A stretch of DNA of 64,000 bases from Steinernema hermaphroditum. Its lineage: Eukaryota; Nematoda; Chromadorea; Rhabditida; Steinernematidae. Position 1 is the first letter of the stretch. Every line of letters begins with the position of its first letter. A program made the translations under genes and the position numbers. Below are positions 53,113 through 63,787 of this stretch, one piece after another. The notes under the pieces are model-generated. The model was not told the origin of the DNA, made no database searches, and saw only the letters and a list, made by a program, of their open reading frames with translations. The stretch lies in contig CM059624.1 in assembly GCA_030435675.1 (NCBI GenBank), positions 11,494,769 to 11,558,768 on the forward strand, read 5' to 3'.

Positions 53113-54303
53113 CTTGTTTGGTGGCCTAACCATTTGAGAAAGTATACGTTGTGGTCAGAGCTAAGTAAGTTCTACATGCGCCGCGAACAAGACTCTCCCA
53201 GATAGGGAGCTGTTATTGAGGTCAGCTTGGAAACATGCGGACTCGTAAGGTCGAATTTCCTCTTGATTTTCGGGTCATTTTTTCCTCATTTTCCGTATAA
53301 CTCAATTGGTCCGATTTAGTTGGTCTCTTATATGTACTAGCTCTGTATGTCACCTATCTGCCACGAGCTTCCTTCATCTAATGCCTTCTCATTTTACACA
53401 AAGTGGAGATCAATTTGAGATTTTGGGTTCATTCGTTAGCTAAGCGTCTAGCCTATACATGATTAATTTCACTTATCGACCATCGCATAATACGAATCCC
53501 TGATGGAGCTCTTTAAATACTGTAAGTCTCGGACGTCTTTTGCTTGCCTTTTGTCACTTCCCGATATCTCTTTCTGATGTTTTCCGTCATTTTGTAAACG
53601 TCACAAAGTCGCTATTTGCCGCCGACTCAGAAAAGATGACTCACTGGTACACAACATGATGTTTCACTGCAAGTGATGGTCTTGTCTTGAATGATTCTAT
53701 TTACCTTCAATGTTTACGGTACTCCATTTCGATCTCTTTTGGTGGCTTTGTGACCTCAGAAGCTGAAGACGTCACGTGTTTGTCTTTCCAGTTACGCCAA
53801 CGAGGGACGACAATTCCGAAGAGCAATAGAGCTGGCCGGGACAGGGAGCTCTCTAACGAGCCATAAAATTTTTGATTTTGAATGAGCGGTCACAAAGACT
53901 CAATTAGCGAGCGGTCGGCTATTTTTGGGAGACGCTGATAACGGCGACACAACTCAAAGGAATTCGTCTGAGAACGCTTTGGCGCCGCATGAGCCGAGCC
54001 GAGCAGACTTCGATCCGCTCGTTTTCGTTGGACAAACAGTTAAACACATTTTCACGATTGCTCAGACGTTTGATCTGTGGCACTTCCGCACATAGGTGAG
54101 CCATAAACTGGCGAACGAAGAAAACAATTCGCGAACTGTTATTCACTGATGGCAATGCACAGGAAAGTCAAAACTCAAAACACGCTCAGGCGTGATTTTC
54201 TTCCTTGGTTTCATCCCTAGGTGACTCCACTACGAATAGCAGAGATAACGAAACATACAAAAGCTGGCACAGCAAATTCTCCACAAAATTTTGCGTAACA
54301 AAC
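53113..54303. other. Intergenic
   Basis: No supported gene. Possible remnants of the mariner element whose end lies at 53082. A 78-codon minus-strand ORF at 53919-54155 is unsupported. Confidence 0.4.
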
Positions 54304-54577
54304 AGGGATGTGCGTAAGTGAATTCGTAAGGAAAACCGTAAGAAACAGAAGGTCCGGGTTCGAATCCACATGGAGGAAGATATTTATTTTTTTCCTGTTT
54401 TCTGGAAATAACATGCTGGATTATTTTTTATCCACAGCCTTATCAATAACAAAAAATGTTTCACATTGTTATTTCCAGAAAACAAGAAAAAAATAAAAAT
54501 CTTCCTCCATGTGGATTCGAACCCGGACCTTATGTTTCTTACGATTTTACTTACGAATTCACTTACGCACATCCCTG
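54304..54577. mobile_element. Palindromic element with a tRNA-like B box in each arm
   Basis: Arms 54304-54414 and 54466-54577 are reverse complements over about 105 bases with few mismatches, separated by about 50 bases. Each arm contains ggtccgggttcgaatccaca, which includes a canonical tRNA B-box/T-loop sequence (GGTTCGAATCC). The outer ends read cagggatgtgcgtaagtgaa and the inner ends finish at ctggaaataaca. It could be a MITE, a tRNA-derived SINE duplicated in inverted orientation, or a tRNA pseudogene pair. No complete tRNA cloverleaf is apparent. The two arms also create mirrored spurious ORFs. Confidence 0.75.
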
Positions 54578-54759
54578 GTAACAAACATCCAAGAGATCGA
54601 TGATTAACGAAAAGATTTGGTCTCACAGCGAAATAAGGGAAAACTTTTCCTGTGCCAACTGGTATCGTTATTGTCACTTTTGATAATTCGGCGTTTGACT
54701 TTTTTTTGGATACCTGATTGTTTCTCTGATTTGATCCTTCTCCCTTATTTCAGTGAAAA

Positions 54760-56116
54760 ATGAGTTCGAATATCGTTTCGTCGACTGCTTGGGTGAAACG
54801 TGGAGTGGCGAAAGCAAAGCCGGACAGAGTCATCCTCGACGATCGGTAAGTTGAAGCTACCCTGTTGGCCCGAATTTATCTGACTGTTTTCAGGGAGGCG
54901 CTCAGCGTTGTCGCTGAGTTTCCCAATAATGAGGAGGATCCCATGATAACGGATCCCATCGGGGACGACGACTCGGACGCCGAAGATCTCAACATCCAGG
55001 AAACTGACAACCTCGTCGCCGCTCTGAAATATGAGCAGGTATGCATGCAGTGCTCCGTGGACTGATCGTTCATGGTTATGTTCAGGACGAAAGCGCCCTT
55101 GTTTGCTACCTGTACAACCACGACGAAAAGGATTGGTACGTGCACCACCACTACGATCTTCCTGCTCCTGCCCTGCACGTGGAACGAATTCTCCACGACC
55201 CAGGAACTGACGACAGGAAGGGAAATTTGGTCGCAGTGGGCAGCCTCGAAGGCGACATCACCATTTGGGACTTAGACATCATCGATCTGGCTGAAGCTGT
55301 CGTCACCTTAGGAGCTGCGGAAACAGGCATGATGCTTGGCCTAGTTTTTGTGATGATCGTCTTGCTTCAGAGGATGGAACTAAAAAGACGGCTGATGGGT
55401 CGAGCCACACGGCAGCCGTGCTCAGTATGGCCTGGAACGAACTGATGCCGCACGTTCTCGTCTCAGGTGGCGCCGATTCGAACCTTCTTTTGTGGGATTT
55501 GGAGAAGGCAGAGGTGTCAACATCCGTCGGACGCTTCAAGGGCCTGGCACAGTCCGTCGGATGGCACCCCACAGACGCTTCTGTGCTTCTTGTAGGCTCG
55601 ATGACTGGTGTGGTTTCCGCCATCGACTGTCGGACGATGAAAGGCGAACTCCGCGCGATTTGGAACTTTGGAAAAGAAGCCGAAATCAACAAGGTCAAGT
55701 GGGATACTTACAACAACACTTGCGCCTATGTCGCGTGCGAAGACGGTGCATACTGCCTGAAATTTGCATAATTACGTTATTTCAATTCAGGTTATATTCG
55801 TTACGTTGACTGTCGGGTCCCTGGGAAACCCATCTATGCGGTGAAGGCCTATGAGAATCCCGTGGAAAGCCTCTCGCTCAACTACGCAGTTAAAGATCTT
55901 ATCGCCACATGCAGCGGCGATTGCCTATCCATCTGGAGGAACGATCCTAACGGCTGCACCCTTGTGCACAATGAGAAGCTCGACTTGGGTACTCTTCACA
56001 CCGTTGAATTTTGCCCGGACGTTCCAAGCGTCTTGGTTGCGGGCGGTGAACTTAATGATCTGATCAAACCTGTTGATATCAGCATATTCTCGGGCCTGAA
56101 AGGTGTCTTCGAGTGA
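54760..56116 (+). CDS. pwp1: PWP1 (Periodic tryptophan protein 1 homolog), WD40, 390 aa
   Basis: Nucleolar WD40 protein linked to ribosome biogenesis and rDNA transcription. Exons 54760-54845, 54894-55038, 55086-55326, 55371-55745 and 55791-56116. Intron 3 (55327-55370, 44 nt) starts with GC rather than GT. An acceptor (tatttcag) lies six bases before the ATG. PWP1 features are the N-terminal WVKRGVAKAKPDRVILDD and an acidic linker (DDDSDAEDLNIQETDNLVAA). The signature NLVAVGSLEGDITIWDLDII follows, with HTAAVLSMAWNELMPHVLVS, a WD repeat ending LLLWDLEK, and later GYIRYVDCRVPGKPIYAV. It is shorter than human PWP1 (about 500 aa) but carries the conserved core. Confidence 0.88.
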
Positions 56117-56520
56117 CGCTGATTTATTTTGTTATTCTCCATTTGTTATTGTTTGTTATTTGTTGTTGTTACTTGGTAAACGGTGTGCAGTGATACATTT
56201 GTATCTTTCATGCTTATTGTCTTTGTTTGATGTATATCTGTATGGATCTGGTCGTGGAGGTTGCTCTCAGCATGCACCTGCTTTGCAAAAATCGAACTTT
56301 ATAAGTATGCAAATGTAGACTGTAGAGACTGTTTCAGACACTCGTCGCATGCACCATTCCGTTGTCATTTGTTCTTCTGTCAGCCGTAGTGAGCAGTCGT
56401 GCGGGACTCTTCTCATTGTTTGCCGAGAAGAATCTGCGGTTGCCATCTTTGACGTCAGATCACGAGAAAGGTTCGCCGTTTCATGTATTTTGTCTAGTTT
56501 TTTCTTTTCAGAACTCAGCC
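56117..56520. other. Intergenic between pwp1 and the PDZ gene
   Basis: 400 bases. A pyrimidine tract with an acceptor (ttttcag, ending 56512) precedes the next ATG by eight bases, suggesting trans-splicing. No gene seen. Confidence 0.5.
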
Positions 56521-57785
56521 ATGTCAGCTCGTGCGGAAGCCGGTACACGCTCGAACCAGTCCGGTTCCGGACACCCACCATTGCTCCCGCCGCATTTCGT
56601 GCAAGAAGTCGCCGTTGAAATGCAATTTCAACCGGAGGAAAAATCCGGTATCATAGTCTCCAAAGGACTTCTTGTCATCAAGTTGGACCAGCAGTCGGCA
56701 ATCAACAAGCTCTTTCTCTGTGACTTTATAACACACGTAAACGGGAAGGCGATCGAATCGAAGAGGCACTTTTATTCATTGATGCACGGTATCAAGAAGA
56801 ATGGAAATGCATCGGTATGTTCAGTTCGGTTGACGTTGGGTGAAATGAGATTGGTGCAGGTGTAGATTAAGAAATTTATTCTCTGTACAATGTTCATGGA
56901 ATCTGATACGGTTTTCGTATCAGATTCCAAAAAAAAAGAAATCTGTTTACCAAGGGTATTTTTGACCATTCGATGTTACACGAGTGGGACATTTTTAGTG
57001 TAATCAGCGACCAAGCTGAAGTATCCATTAATTCACTTTATTTACAGTTCACGGTGACCGTAAAACGTCCGATTTGGAATTCCCCCACGAACGTGCTCCC
57101 CCCTGGTTATGATCGTCCCCAGGGCTACCAGTACTTCATCGGACTATTTGTCCTGTATCCTGGTAGTTATCTAGGAATTGGCATTAAGGCATACAACAGC
57201 AAGGTTAGCTATTTCCATTCAGCTTCAGCCTCCGTAATGTGTTAATACTTACAGGTCTACGTGTCACACACCGAACAAAACAGTTTGTCCGCTTCGACTT
57301 GCTACATCGGCGACTGTATCGTTAGTGTGGGAGGTGTGCCAGTAACGGGAACAGCCGAGTGCAGTGATCTACTCACAGCCAGTCTAACGAAGCATAGATT
57401 TGTAGGGTTCAATGGGTTGCTTTTTATGCTTACAGAACTCGTTTAGGTGACTCTCACAATCGAGCGAGCGATTGATGACAATGCCGTCAGAGCTGTGCGG
57501 ATGGCACTGATTGCGGATAAAACGCAGCGGATCGATCCTTTGATGGCCCGGGACTGCATGGACATCGGTGAAACAGAAACCGAGAGATTCCAAAAAAGCA
57601 ATCTGGATGGCACGTCGGCCAAGAGCATCTACAAGAAGAGCATCAAGCCGAAGAGGCACGTATCGGTGGCTGATATGTCGGCCGAGAGTGCCATTGGTGC
57701 CGATCCTTACAATCCGATGTTGATGCAGAAGGTTCCCGGAAACATGGAACGACGTCTGCGAGCAATGAAGGCGAAACCACAGTAG
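56521..57785 (+). CDS. Nematode-type double PDZ-domain protein, 311 aa
   Basis: Four exons: 56521-56814, 57048-57203, 57255-57401 and 57447-57785, each a multiple of three. The first PDZ-like region spans about residues 30-105 (EEKSGIIVSKGLLVIKLDQQ, then FITHVNGKAIESKRHFYSLM). A connecting strip NVLPPGYDRPQGYQYFIGLF leads to a second PDZ domain whose carboxylate loop is LGIGIKAYNSKVYVSHTEQN and whose core is CYIGDCIVSVGGVPVTGTAE. The C-terminal 110 residues are charged and Met-rich (MLMQKVPGNMERRLRAMKAK). This architecture is found in nematode-expanded PDZ proteins, including the sperm SMZ group of C. elegans. Membership in that group is a guess. Confidence 0.8.
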
Positions 57786-58052
57786 CACGGGTGAAAGTTA
57801 ATGATTGTATAGAATATGTATAAATGATTGAGTCTAAGTTTTGAATATAATTAGTTGCTTTCGTGCATGTTGGTGTGTTAATGTCCAAGCAAGGTTCTGT
57901 GATGTAACTCATCATCAGCTCCGGACAAGTTAAACGGAAGGCGCATAAAGTCAACCGTCCATGCAGACAGAAATGAACTCGAGCTAGGAGACAGACACCT
58001 GTCTGAAACGTAAAGAACTCCAGGTCATTTTAGTTGCGGGCTCACTGGAAGA

Positions 58053-58693
58053 ATGTCGTGCCATGGCTACCGGGATGGCGACTCGTGTTTCAGCCTCAAC
58101 ACCATTAACACCTTTGAGATGGTAGGTTTAACTTGCCAGTCACCTACTCATTGCTGTTTTTTTCAGGTTGTGTACCTCGGCGCTCCCGTCTGGGCGTTAC
58201 TCATCATAGTCCACTTCCTTGTGCACCTGTGCATTAAGTCCAGGAAAGTCGTGGCCGCCCCAGATGAGCCCACGAATCCACTGAAGCCCACCCAGCCTGT
58301 GATGAAATCACTGAAGGAAGCCGCTGTGAGTTAAGGCCGGTCTTCATATTGATTATCATTGGTAATTTAGGATAAATCCACGAAAGTAAACAAATCGCGT
58401 CTTCAGCGTCCTTCGGCTGTTAGTTCTCAAGGAATAATGTCTTTTAACATTGCTTCTTCCAGGAAGCGAGTAACAGAACTTCCGGTGTCATAGAGAAGAA
58501 TGACGTTGAGGCGAAGAGCTCCAAGAGGACTGTCCAGGATGACCAAAGCGCTCGGAAGAGTTCCAAGAAGACTGTCCAGGATGACCAGAGCGCTCAGAAG
58601 AGCTCCAAGAAGACTGTTGATGAAGATCAAAGCGCTCGGAAGACCTCTGCAAAAGAAGCGAGTACGTCGCAGAAGTCGTCGAAGAAGGCGTGA
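58053..58693 (+). CDS. Small single-pass membrane protein with Lys/Ser tandem repeats, 152 aa
   Basis: Exons 58053-58121, 58167-58325 and 58463-58693 (TGA), all in phase 0. Short N-terminus (MSCHGYRDGDSCFSLNTINT), then one transmembrane helix (GAPVWALLIIVHFLVHLCI), then a cytosolic-looking linker (PDEPTNPLKPTQPVMKSLKE). The terminal exon is made of imperfect ~15-residue repeats (KSSKRTVQDDQSARK, KSSKKTVQDDQSAQK, KSSKKTVDEDQSARK). Lacking a signal peptide, it is probably a type III or tail-oriented membrane protein. The repeats resemble basic phosphorylatable linkers. Family unknown. The gene converges on ATPase paralog C, with about 200 bases between the stop codons. Confidence 0.7.
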
Positions 58694-58889
58694 GTGATGA
58701 ATAGCGATGTGAGTGGCGAATAAATGGATTGTGACGATTTGTAGCATATTTCCGCCCCGTGCATATGGTTGGTATTTACAATATTTTATCATCCTGTATA
58801 CACGACAACTACAATACAATTACAAGCATAAAGGCTACATTAAAACAGCTTCAACCACGTATTTATTATGCTGAGTATCTTCCTGGAAA

Positions 58890-61800
58890 CTACCACTTAA
58901 AGAGTCGGACGATTCTGTTGTACGGTGATCTGCGGATGAAGAACTTGCGCCCTTCGTTGAAGAGCAGAAGCACAGCGGCGACGCCGAACGAGAAGGCCCA
59001 GACCTGAAGGAGGAGTAGGTGAGAAGACGACGCGATCGGAGAGGACTTACCTCTGAAGGGGGAGGACTCGATCCCATTCCTTCGCGCAGACCAGGAACGT
59101 AGACGAGAAGGACGAGGACGACGATCATCGAGATGACAGCGAGGAAGGTGGCGATATTGCGGAATCCGTGTGTGAAAATGCTGGACTTCCGCGTCCTGCA
59201 CATCCAGATGTGGTAGGCCTGCGAGGTTACGGTAGTGATGTAGCAAGCGGCCGCGGCCTGGTAGGCGACGTCGATCTGCTGGTCGGGAGTGAGCTGCGTT
59301 CCGGAGCTGGAGGTGAAGTTGCCACCAGTGACGGGCGACTGAAAGTACGAGCTGCTGGTCCTCCAGAGGTCGTGAGGGTTGACGCCGTTCTTCCAGAAGG
59401 TGTAGTAGTAGGCGGCGAAGGAGCCGATGCAGATGATGACGGGCGTGATGAGGTAGGAGTAGGAGAGCATGGCGAAGGAGACGAGGCGGGTGGTCTTCTT
59501 GCGCGGAGGGTACTTCATGATGTTGCTTTCGGCGTTTTCGTAGGCGAGCGATATGGCCGGGGGCAGATCGGTGCCAAGATCCATGCTGAGCATCTGGAGG
59601 GCGCTCATGGGGGCGGGCACTCCGCCGATGAAGTTGAGGAGCATGGGGAAGATGCAGGCGCAGCAGTGAGTAAGGGTGTAGGCGATCGATTTGCGGAGAT
59701 TGTCGAAGAGAAGGCGACCTTCTTCGATGCCGTGGATGATGGAGGCGAACTTGTCGTCCATGAGGACAATGTCGGCCGCCTGTTTGGCGACGTCACTTCC
59801 TGTGATTCCCATGGCCACTCCGATGTTGGCCCTCTTAAGAGCCGGGGCGTCGTTCACTCCGTCCCCGGTTACGGTAACGATCTCTCCTCTCTTCTGACAA
59901 TGTTCGACTATCATCAGCTTCTGTTCGGGAGTGGTTCGGGCGAAGACGATGTACTTCTTCTTGAGAAGGTCGTCCCAGTCGCTCTCCGCGAGACCTGGGA
60001 GGTCCTTTCCGTGGACAGTGGCCCAGTCCTTGCCGTGAGTGCTCGGCTCCCTTCGGACAACGCTGAGACTTCTTCCTCTCTGCGTGACCTCTTCCGGCTC
60101 CCCGATCAGTCCGATTTCCCTGGCGATGGCGGTGGCTGTCGATGGATGGTCTCCGGTGACCATGAACACCTTGATGCCGGCCTCCTTGCACTGCCTGATG
60201 GCTTCGGCCGTGTCGGGACGCGGTGGATCCATAATGGCAGAGATACCGAGGAAGGTCAGATCTTCCAGAGGGAAGTTGTTGTCGTCGGAGGAGAATTTGA
60301 TGTCGGCAGGGGCGGTGAACTTCGTCTTGGCGAATCCGATGACTCGTCTTCCGTTGTTTCCGAAGTGATCGTAGGCGTCTTGGAACTCCATCATCATGTC
60401 CTCGTCCAGGGGCACTCCGCCGTCCTTGTTGGCGAGGGTGTTGCAGCGGCGGATGACCACTTCAGGGGCTCCCTTCAGCATGACCGTGTACTCGACCATG
60501 TCGCTGGCGAAGGCGTAGGAGGCCTGCTCGCGGACGATCATCACATGATACTTGCGCTTGGAGTTGAACGGAATTTCGAAGATGATCTAAAGTGCAATCT
60601 TGTGGGTGAGCTTCTCGATTCTGGCGATCTTACATTGTACTTATCACGGATGGCGTTGACGTCGCAAACGTCGTCGACGTAACGAAGAAGAGCGACTTCG
60701 GAGGGACTTCCGAGGAAGACCTTCTCCTTGACGGACTCGACGGACTCCTTGCGAGGCGGCTCCAGGTGTTCCATGGGGTGTACTTTACCGCTCGGCTTCC
60801 ACATGTTCGTGTCACGACGGCCGGAGAGGACGGAGAGTACGGTCTCTCCGCGGGGGCGCGGCTTCCGCGTCTCGCCTCCTTCGATGGTTGCCTTGTTGCA
60901 CATGCACATCAACTCCAGGAGGTCGGGTAGAGGGTACTCGAGGCAGTTGAGCGGGAGCTCCTTTTGGGCATCGGTGAGGGTCTTCATCATTTTGTGCGAA
61001 ATCTCGGGAATTCCTTAAGATCCGAATGATATCTCAACTTTAAGCGTGTACTTACCGTTCAGGTATCTCGAGTCGTACCACAGATCGGTGACCTTCATGT
61101 TGTTCTGAGTCAAAGTGCCGGTCTTGTCACTGGCGACTACGGTAGTCGCTCCGAAGGCGTCCACGACGTCCAACTTCTTCATGTAGACGTTCTTCTTGGC
61201 CATTCGGTGGGCGATGATTGTGAGTTCGGAGGATACGGTGGTGGGGAGACCCTCGGGAATGGTGGAGACGATGGCGACGAGGAATCCGTTGATGAAGATG
61301 GGCAGCACCTGGTCCTTGGCGAAGCCGACCATAGCCAAACCGATGATAAAGACGAAGATTCCGAGTCCCAGGGCGGCAACGGCGACGATCTTGACGAAGC
61401 GATGCACTTCGATGTCGAGGGTGGACTGGCTGTTGCTCTGATCGGTGGTCAACGAGGCGATTTGGCCGATGATCTGGAAAGCTTTGATAAGCAACGACCC
61501 AGAAGTCCTCTCTTACAGTGCGTTCTCCGGTTCTGATGACGATTCCGATTCCTTCTCCATCGACGCAGAAAGATCCGTTGAAGGCGACGTTGCACGACTC
61601 AAAGACGCTAACGCTCTCCGGGACGGGCTCGGCGGTGTACTCCACGGGTTCCGACTCTCCGGTGATCGACGACGCTTCCAACTTCAAATCGGAGCATTGC
61701 TGAAAGGGTTCGGTTGATCGAGGTTGAAGGGGAATGTGGATCATACGATAATCCTAAGATCGGCAGGAACACGGATTCCGGTCTTAACGCAGACGATATC

Positions 61801-62506
61801 TCCAACGACGATCTCGTGGGCGTCGATGTTCACGGTTTCACCGTTGCGGATTACGGTACATTTGGCCGGGAGGAGACCAGAGAATCCACGAATCACGGCG
61901 AGGGCCTTTTTCTCTTCGAAGAACTGCAGGACGCACATGATGATGACGACTCCGAAGAGGAGAATGGCGAGGTAGAGGTTACGCGTTTCTCTGTAGGGGA
62001 GTTTTAGGGAACGCTTTCGGGGAGGACCACTCACGAGGTATTGATGAAGTAGGTGATGATACTAAGAAGACCGGCGCCGACCTGCAGAATCCAGAAGGCG
62101 TTGAGGAACTGCTTCAGGAAGAGCATCAGGTTGCTGATCTCCTTGGGAGGGGCGAGGGCGTTAGGACCGTCCAGTTCCAGGCGCACTTGGGCGTCGCTGG
62201 TGCTGAGACCCTTGCTGTTGGCCGGCTGATCTATGGCGATGTTGCTTCTGGGGAAGGCAGTGGCCAGCTGCTTGGCGTCCATCGCGTGCTCCGTGAAGGA
62301 CTGACCAAGGTTCCTGGCGGACGCCGACTCGGCGCCATCCTCTTCCGGGCCTTTCTTCTTGGCTTTGTCCAAGAATCCTGCAAGGAAAGACTTTGAATAT
62401 GAGTGGCTCAGCGCCGAATAGCCAACGTTTTAGTCCCCGAAATCCCACTTTCCAGTGCAGAATGAATGAGCTGGAGCTCTAATAAATCTCTGAAACACTC
62501 ACCCAT
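58890..62506 (-). CDS. CATP-like P-type ATPase, Na,K-ATPase alpha class (paralog C), 1073 aa
   Basis: Eight exons: 62503-62506 (ATG plus one base), 62035-62377, 61747-61990, 61517-61699, 61056-61473, 60634-61013, 59051-60586 and 58890-59003, in phase. Fewer introns than paralogs A and B; the junction after MSALQ is uninterrupted here. Catalytic motifs are intact: SSITGESEP, SDKTGTLTQN at about residue 374, MLKGAPEVV and VTGDGVNDAP. TM4 keeps the canonical IPEGL (Glu at about 332), unlike A and B. TM5 reads HCCACIFP, so the Ser-Asn-Glu ligand set is absent. TM6 retains both aspartates (MDLGTDLPP). N-terminus MGFLDKAKKKGPEED. It may represent the ancestral form of the cluster. Confidence 0.88.
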
Positions 62507-63667
62507 TTAAAAGTTTGTCAAGTTACACCGAAACGTCCAAAGGCGCTCTCCGAAAGGACTCTTCTTCCAAAGTGACAGCTGTGCGACACTGATTCCGCTA
62601 TCATAAGTCGGCTTCCTAAAATAGGGCCACCTGAGGAAGCTCCTCGGCTCGGAAGCGCCGCCCCTTCCTTGTAAGCACACCGAACTTGTGACTGCCGCAC
62701 CAATGGGACCACTTCCCGTAATCCCTTTGGGTATTCGACCGTTTCTCACGAGCAAATAGTCCTCCGGAAGTTTGCAGGAATCTCCCCGTGAAAAACGTGT
62801 GACCGTCCATTTTTTTGCGATTGTTGATGTTTAAGGGGTTGTTTTGTCTTATCGGAACAATTCGACATTTACAATCTGCGACCACGTCCTTATCACTTGC
62901 CGCGCCGCGACGCGAACCGAGGCGCGTTAAGACTTTTCGCGTGCGGTGGACACCTCAGTCGACGCCGCACTCGGGTTATTTCTGACCTCCGGCGACGGAC
63001 CGGCGGTGACAATGGACGAGCAGAGATAATCGACCACAGCGATAGCAAAGATTTATGAGCGGCGCCCAAACTGGGTGAGAGGGAACGGGCGCAAAAAGGC
63101 GCAACTGGGAGTTGAGGAGTTGAAAAACGAAGGATTCTGGAAGTAAGGGTATCGGACGGGCGATTCGCTACCAACAACCTAACTTGTGATAAAAAAACCG
63201 ATCTCTGTAGCTTCCTTCCTAGAAGCAACATGAATTCCATGTAGTAGTAGAGCAAAACAGCCAAAAAGGAGAGAAAACACTGAAAAATGAAAGGCAGGCT
63301 GCCTATTAACTCAGTTACTCTCATTTCAGATGCAAATTTGACGTGATTCTTAATCTGATAGTGATAGCGATCGGTACTTGCTCAATGCTTAATGGATGAA
63401 GTTTGGCATTGAAGCGTGGTCCTGAAGCCCTTGAAGTTTTGATGGAAGGCCTTGTATTCAGCCCATCTATCCCCTTCATTTTTAACCGTACAGTTATACA
63501 GTTTAGCACGTGGAATAGATCTCGCCGTTTTCAAGCCCAGATAAAAAATGAAAGTCGAAATTTCACGCACTTAATCAACCAATCACTTGAGGTCGTCCAA
63601 CACAATTTTCGTTCTCCGCCTACAGTTTAATCGAACACCTACACCTTATCACTCTTCACAGGTAGCA
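62507..63667. other. Upstream region of ATPase paralog C
   Basis: 1.2 kb with no supported gene. Minus-strand ORFs at 62507-62755 and 62893-63324 overlap and lack domains. GC-rich around 62900-63010, compatible with a promoter. Confidence 0.4.
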
Positions 63668-63787
63668 ATGTCACCTTTGATTTCAGGTGGTAGGTCCGTG
63701 ATCTGCAGTCTTTTGCTCCTACACTTGGTACGGAACTTAGTCACTGCAGATAAAGAATGTCTCTCAATGCGTTGTAGAAGCGACTAA
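63668..63787 (+). CDS. Possible 39-aa peptide, low confidence
   Basis: ATG 63668 to TAA 63787, preceded by an acceptor-like cttcacag (ending 63661) seven bases upstream. The peptide has a hydrophobic stretch (SVICSLLLLHLVRNLVTA) followed by a short Cys-containing end (KECLSMRCRSD). It could be the first exon of a secreted protein continuing beyond the window. Confidence 0.22.
   Translation: MSPLISGGRSVICSLLLLHLVRNLVTADKECLSMRCRSD

Noticed and set aside
54304..54577. tRNA gene
   Set aside because: A B-box/T-loop sequence is present but I see no acceptor stem pairing or D-arm/A box at the right distance. Both arms carry it in inverted orientation.
59168..60682. 504-codon plus-strand ORF opposite ATPase paralog C
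   Set aside because: Antisense of a conserved ATPase exon. Similar shadow ORFs appear opposite paralogs A and B at the same positions, reflecting codon bias rather than a conserved antisense gene.
62893..63324. 143-codon minus-strand ORF upstream of ATPase C
   Set aside because: Arg/Ser/Leu-rich composition typical of GC-rich non-coding sequence. No domain or splice support.
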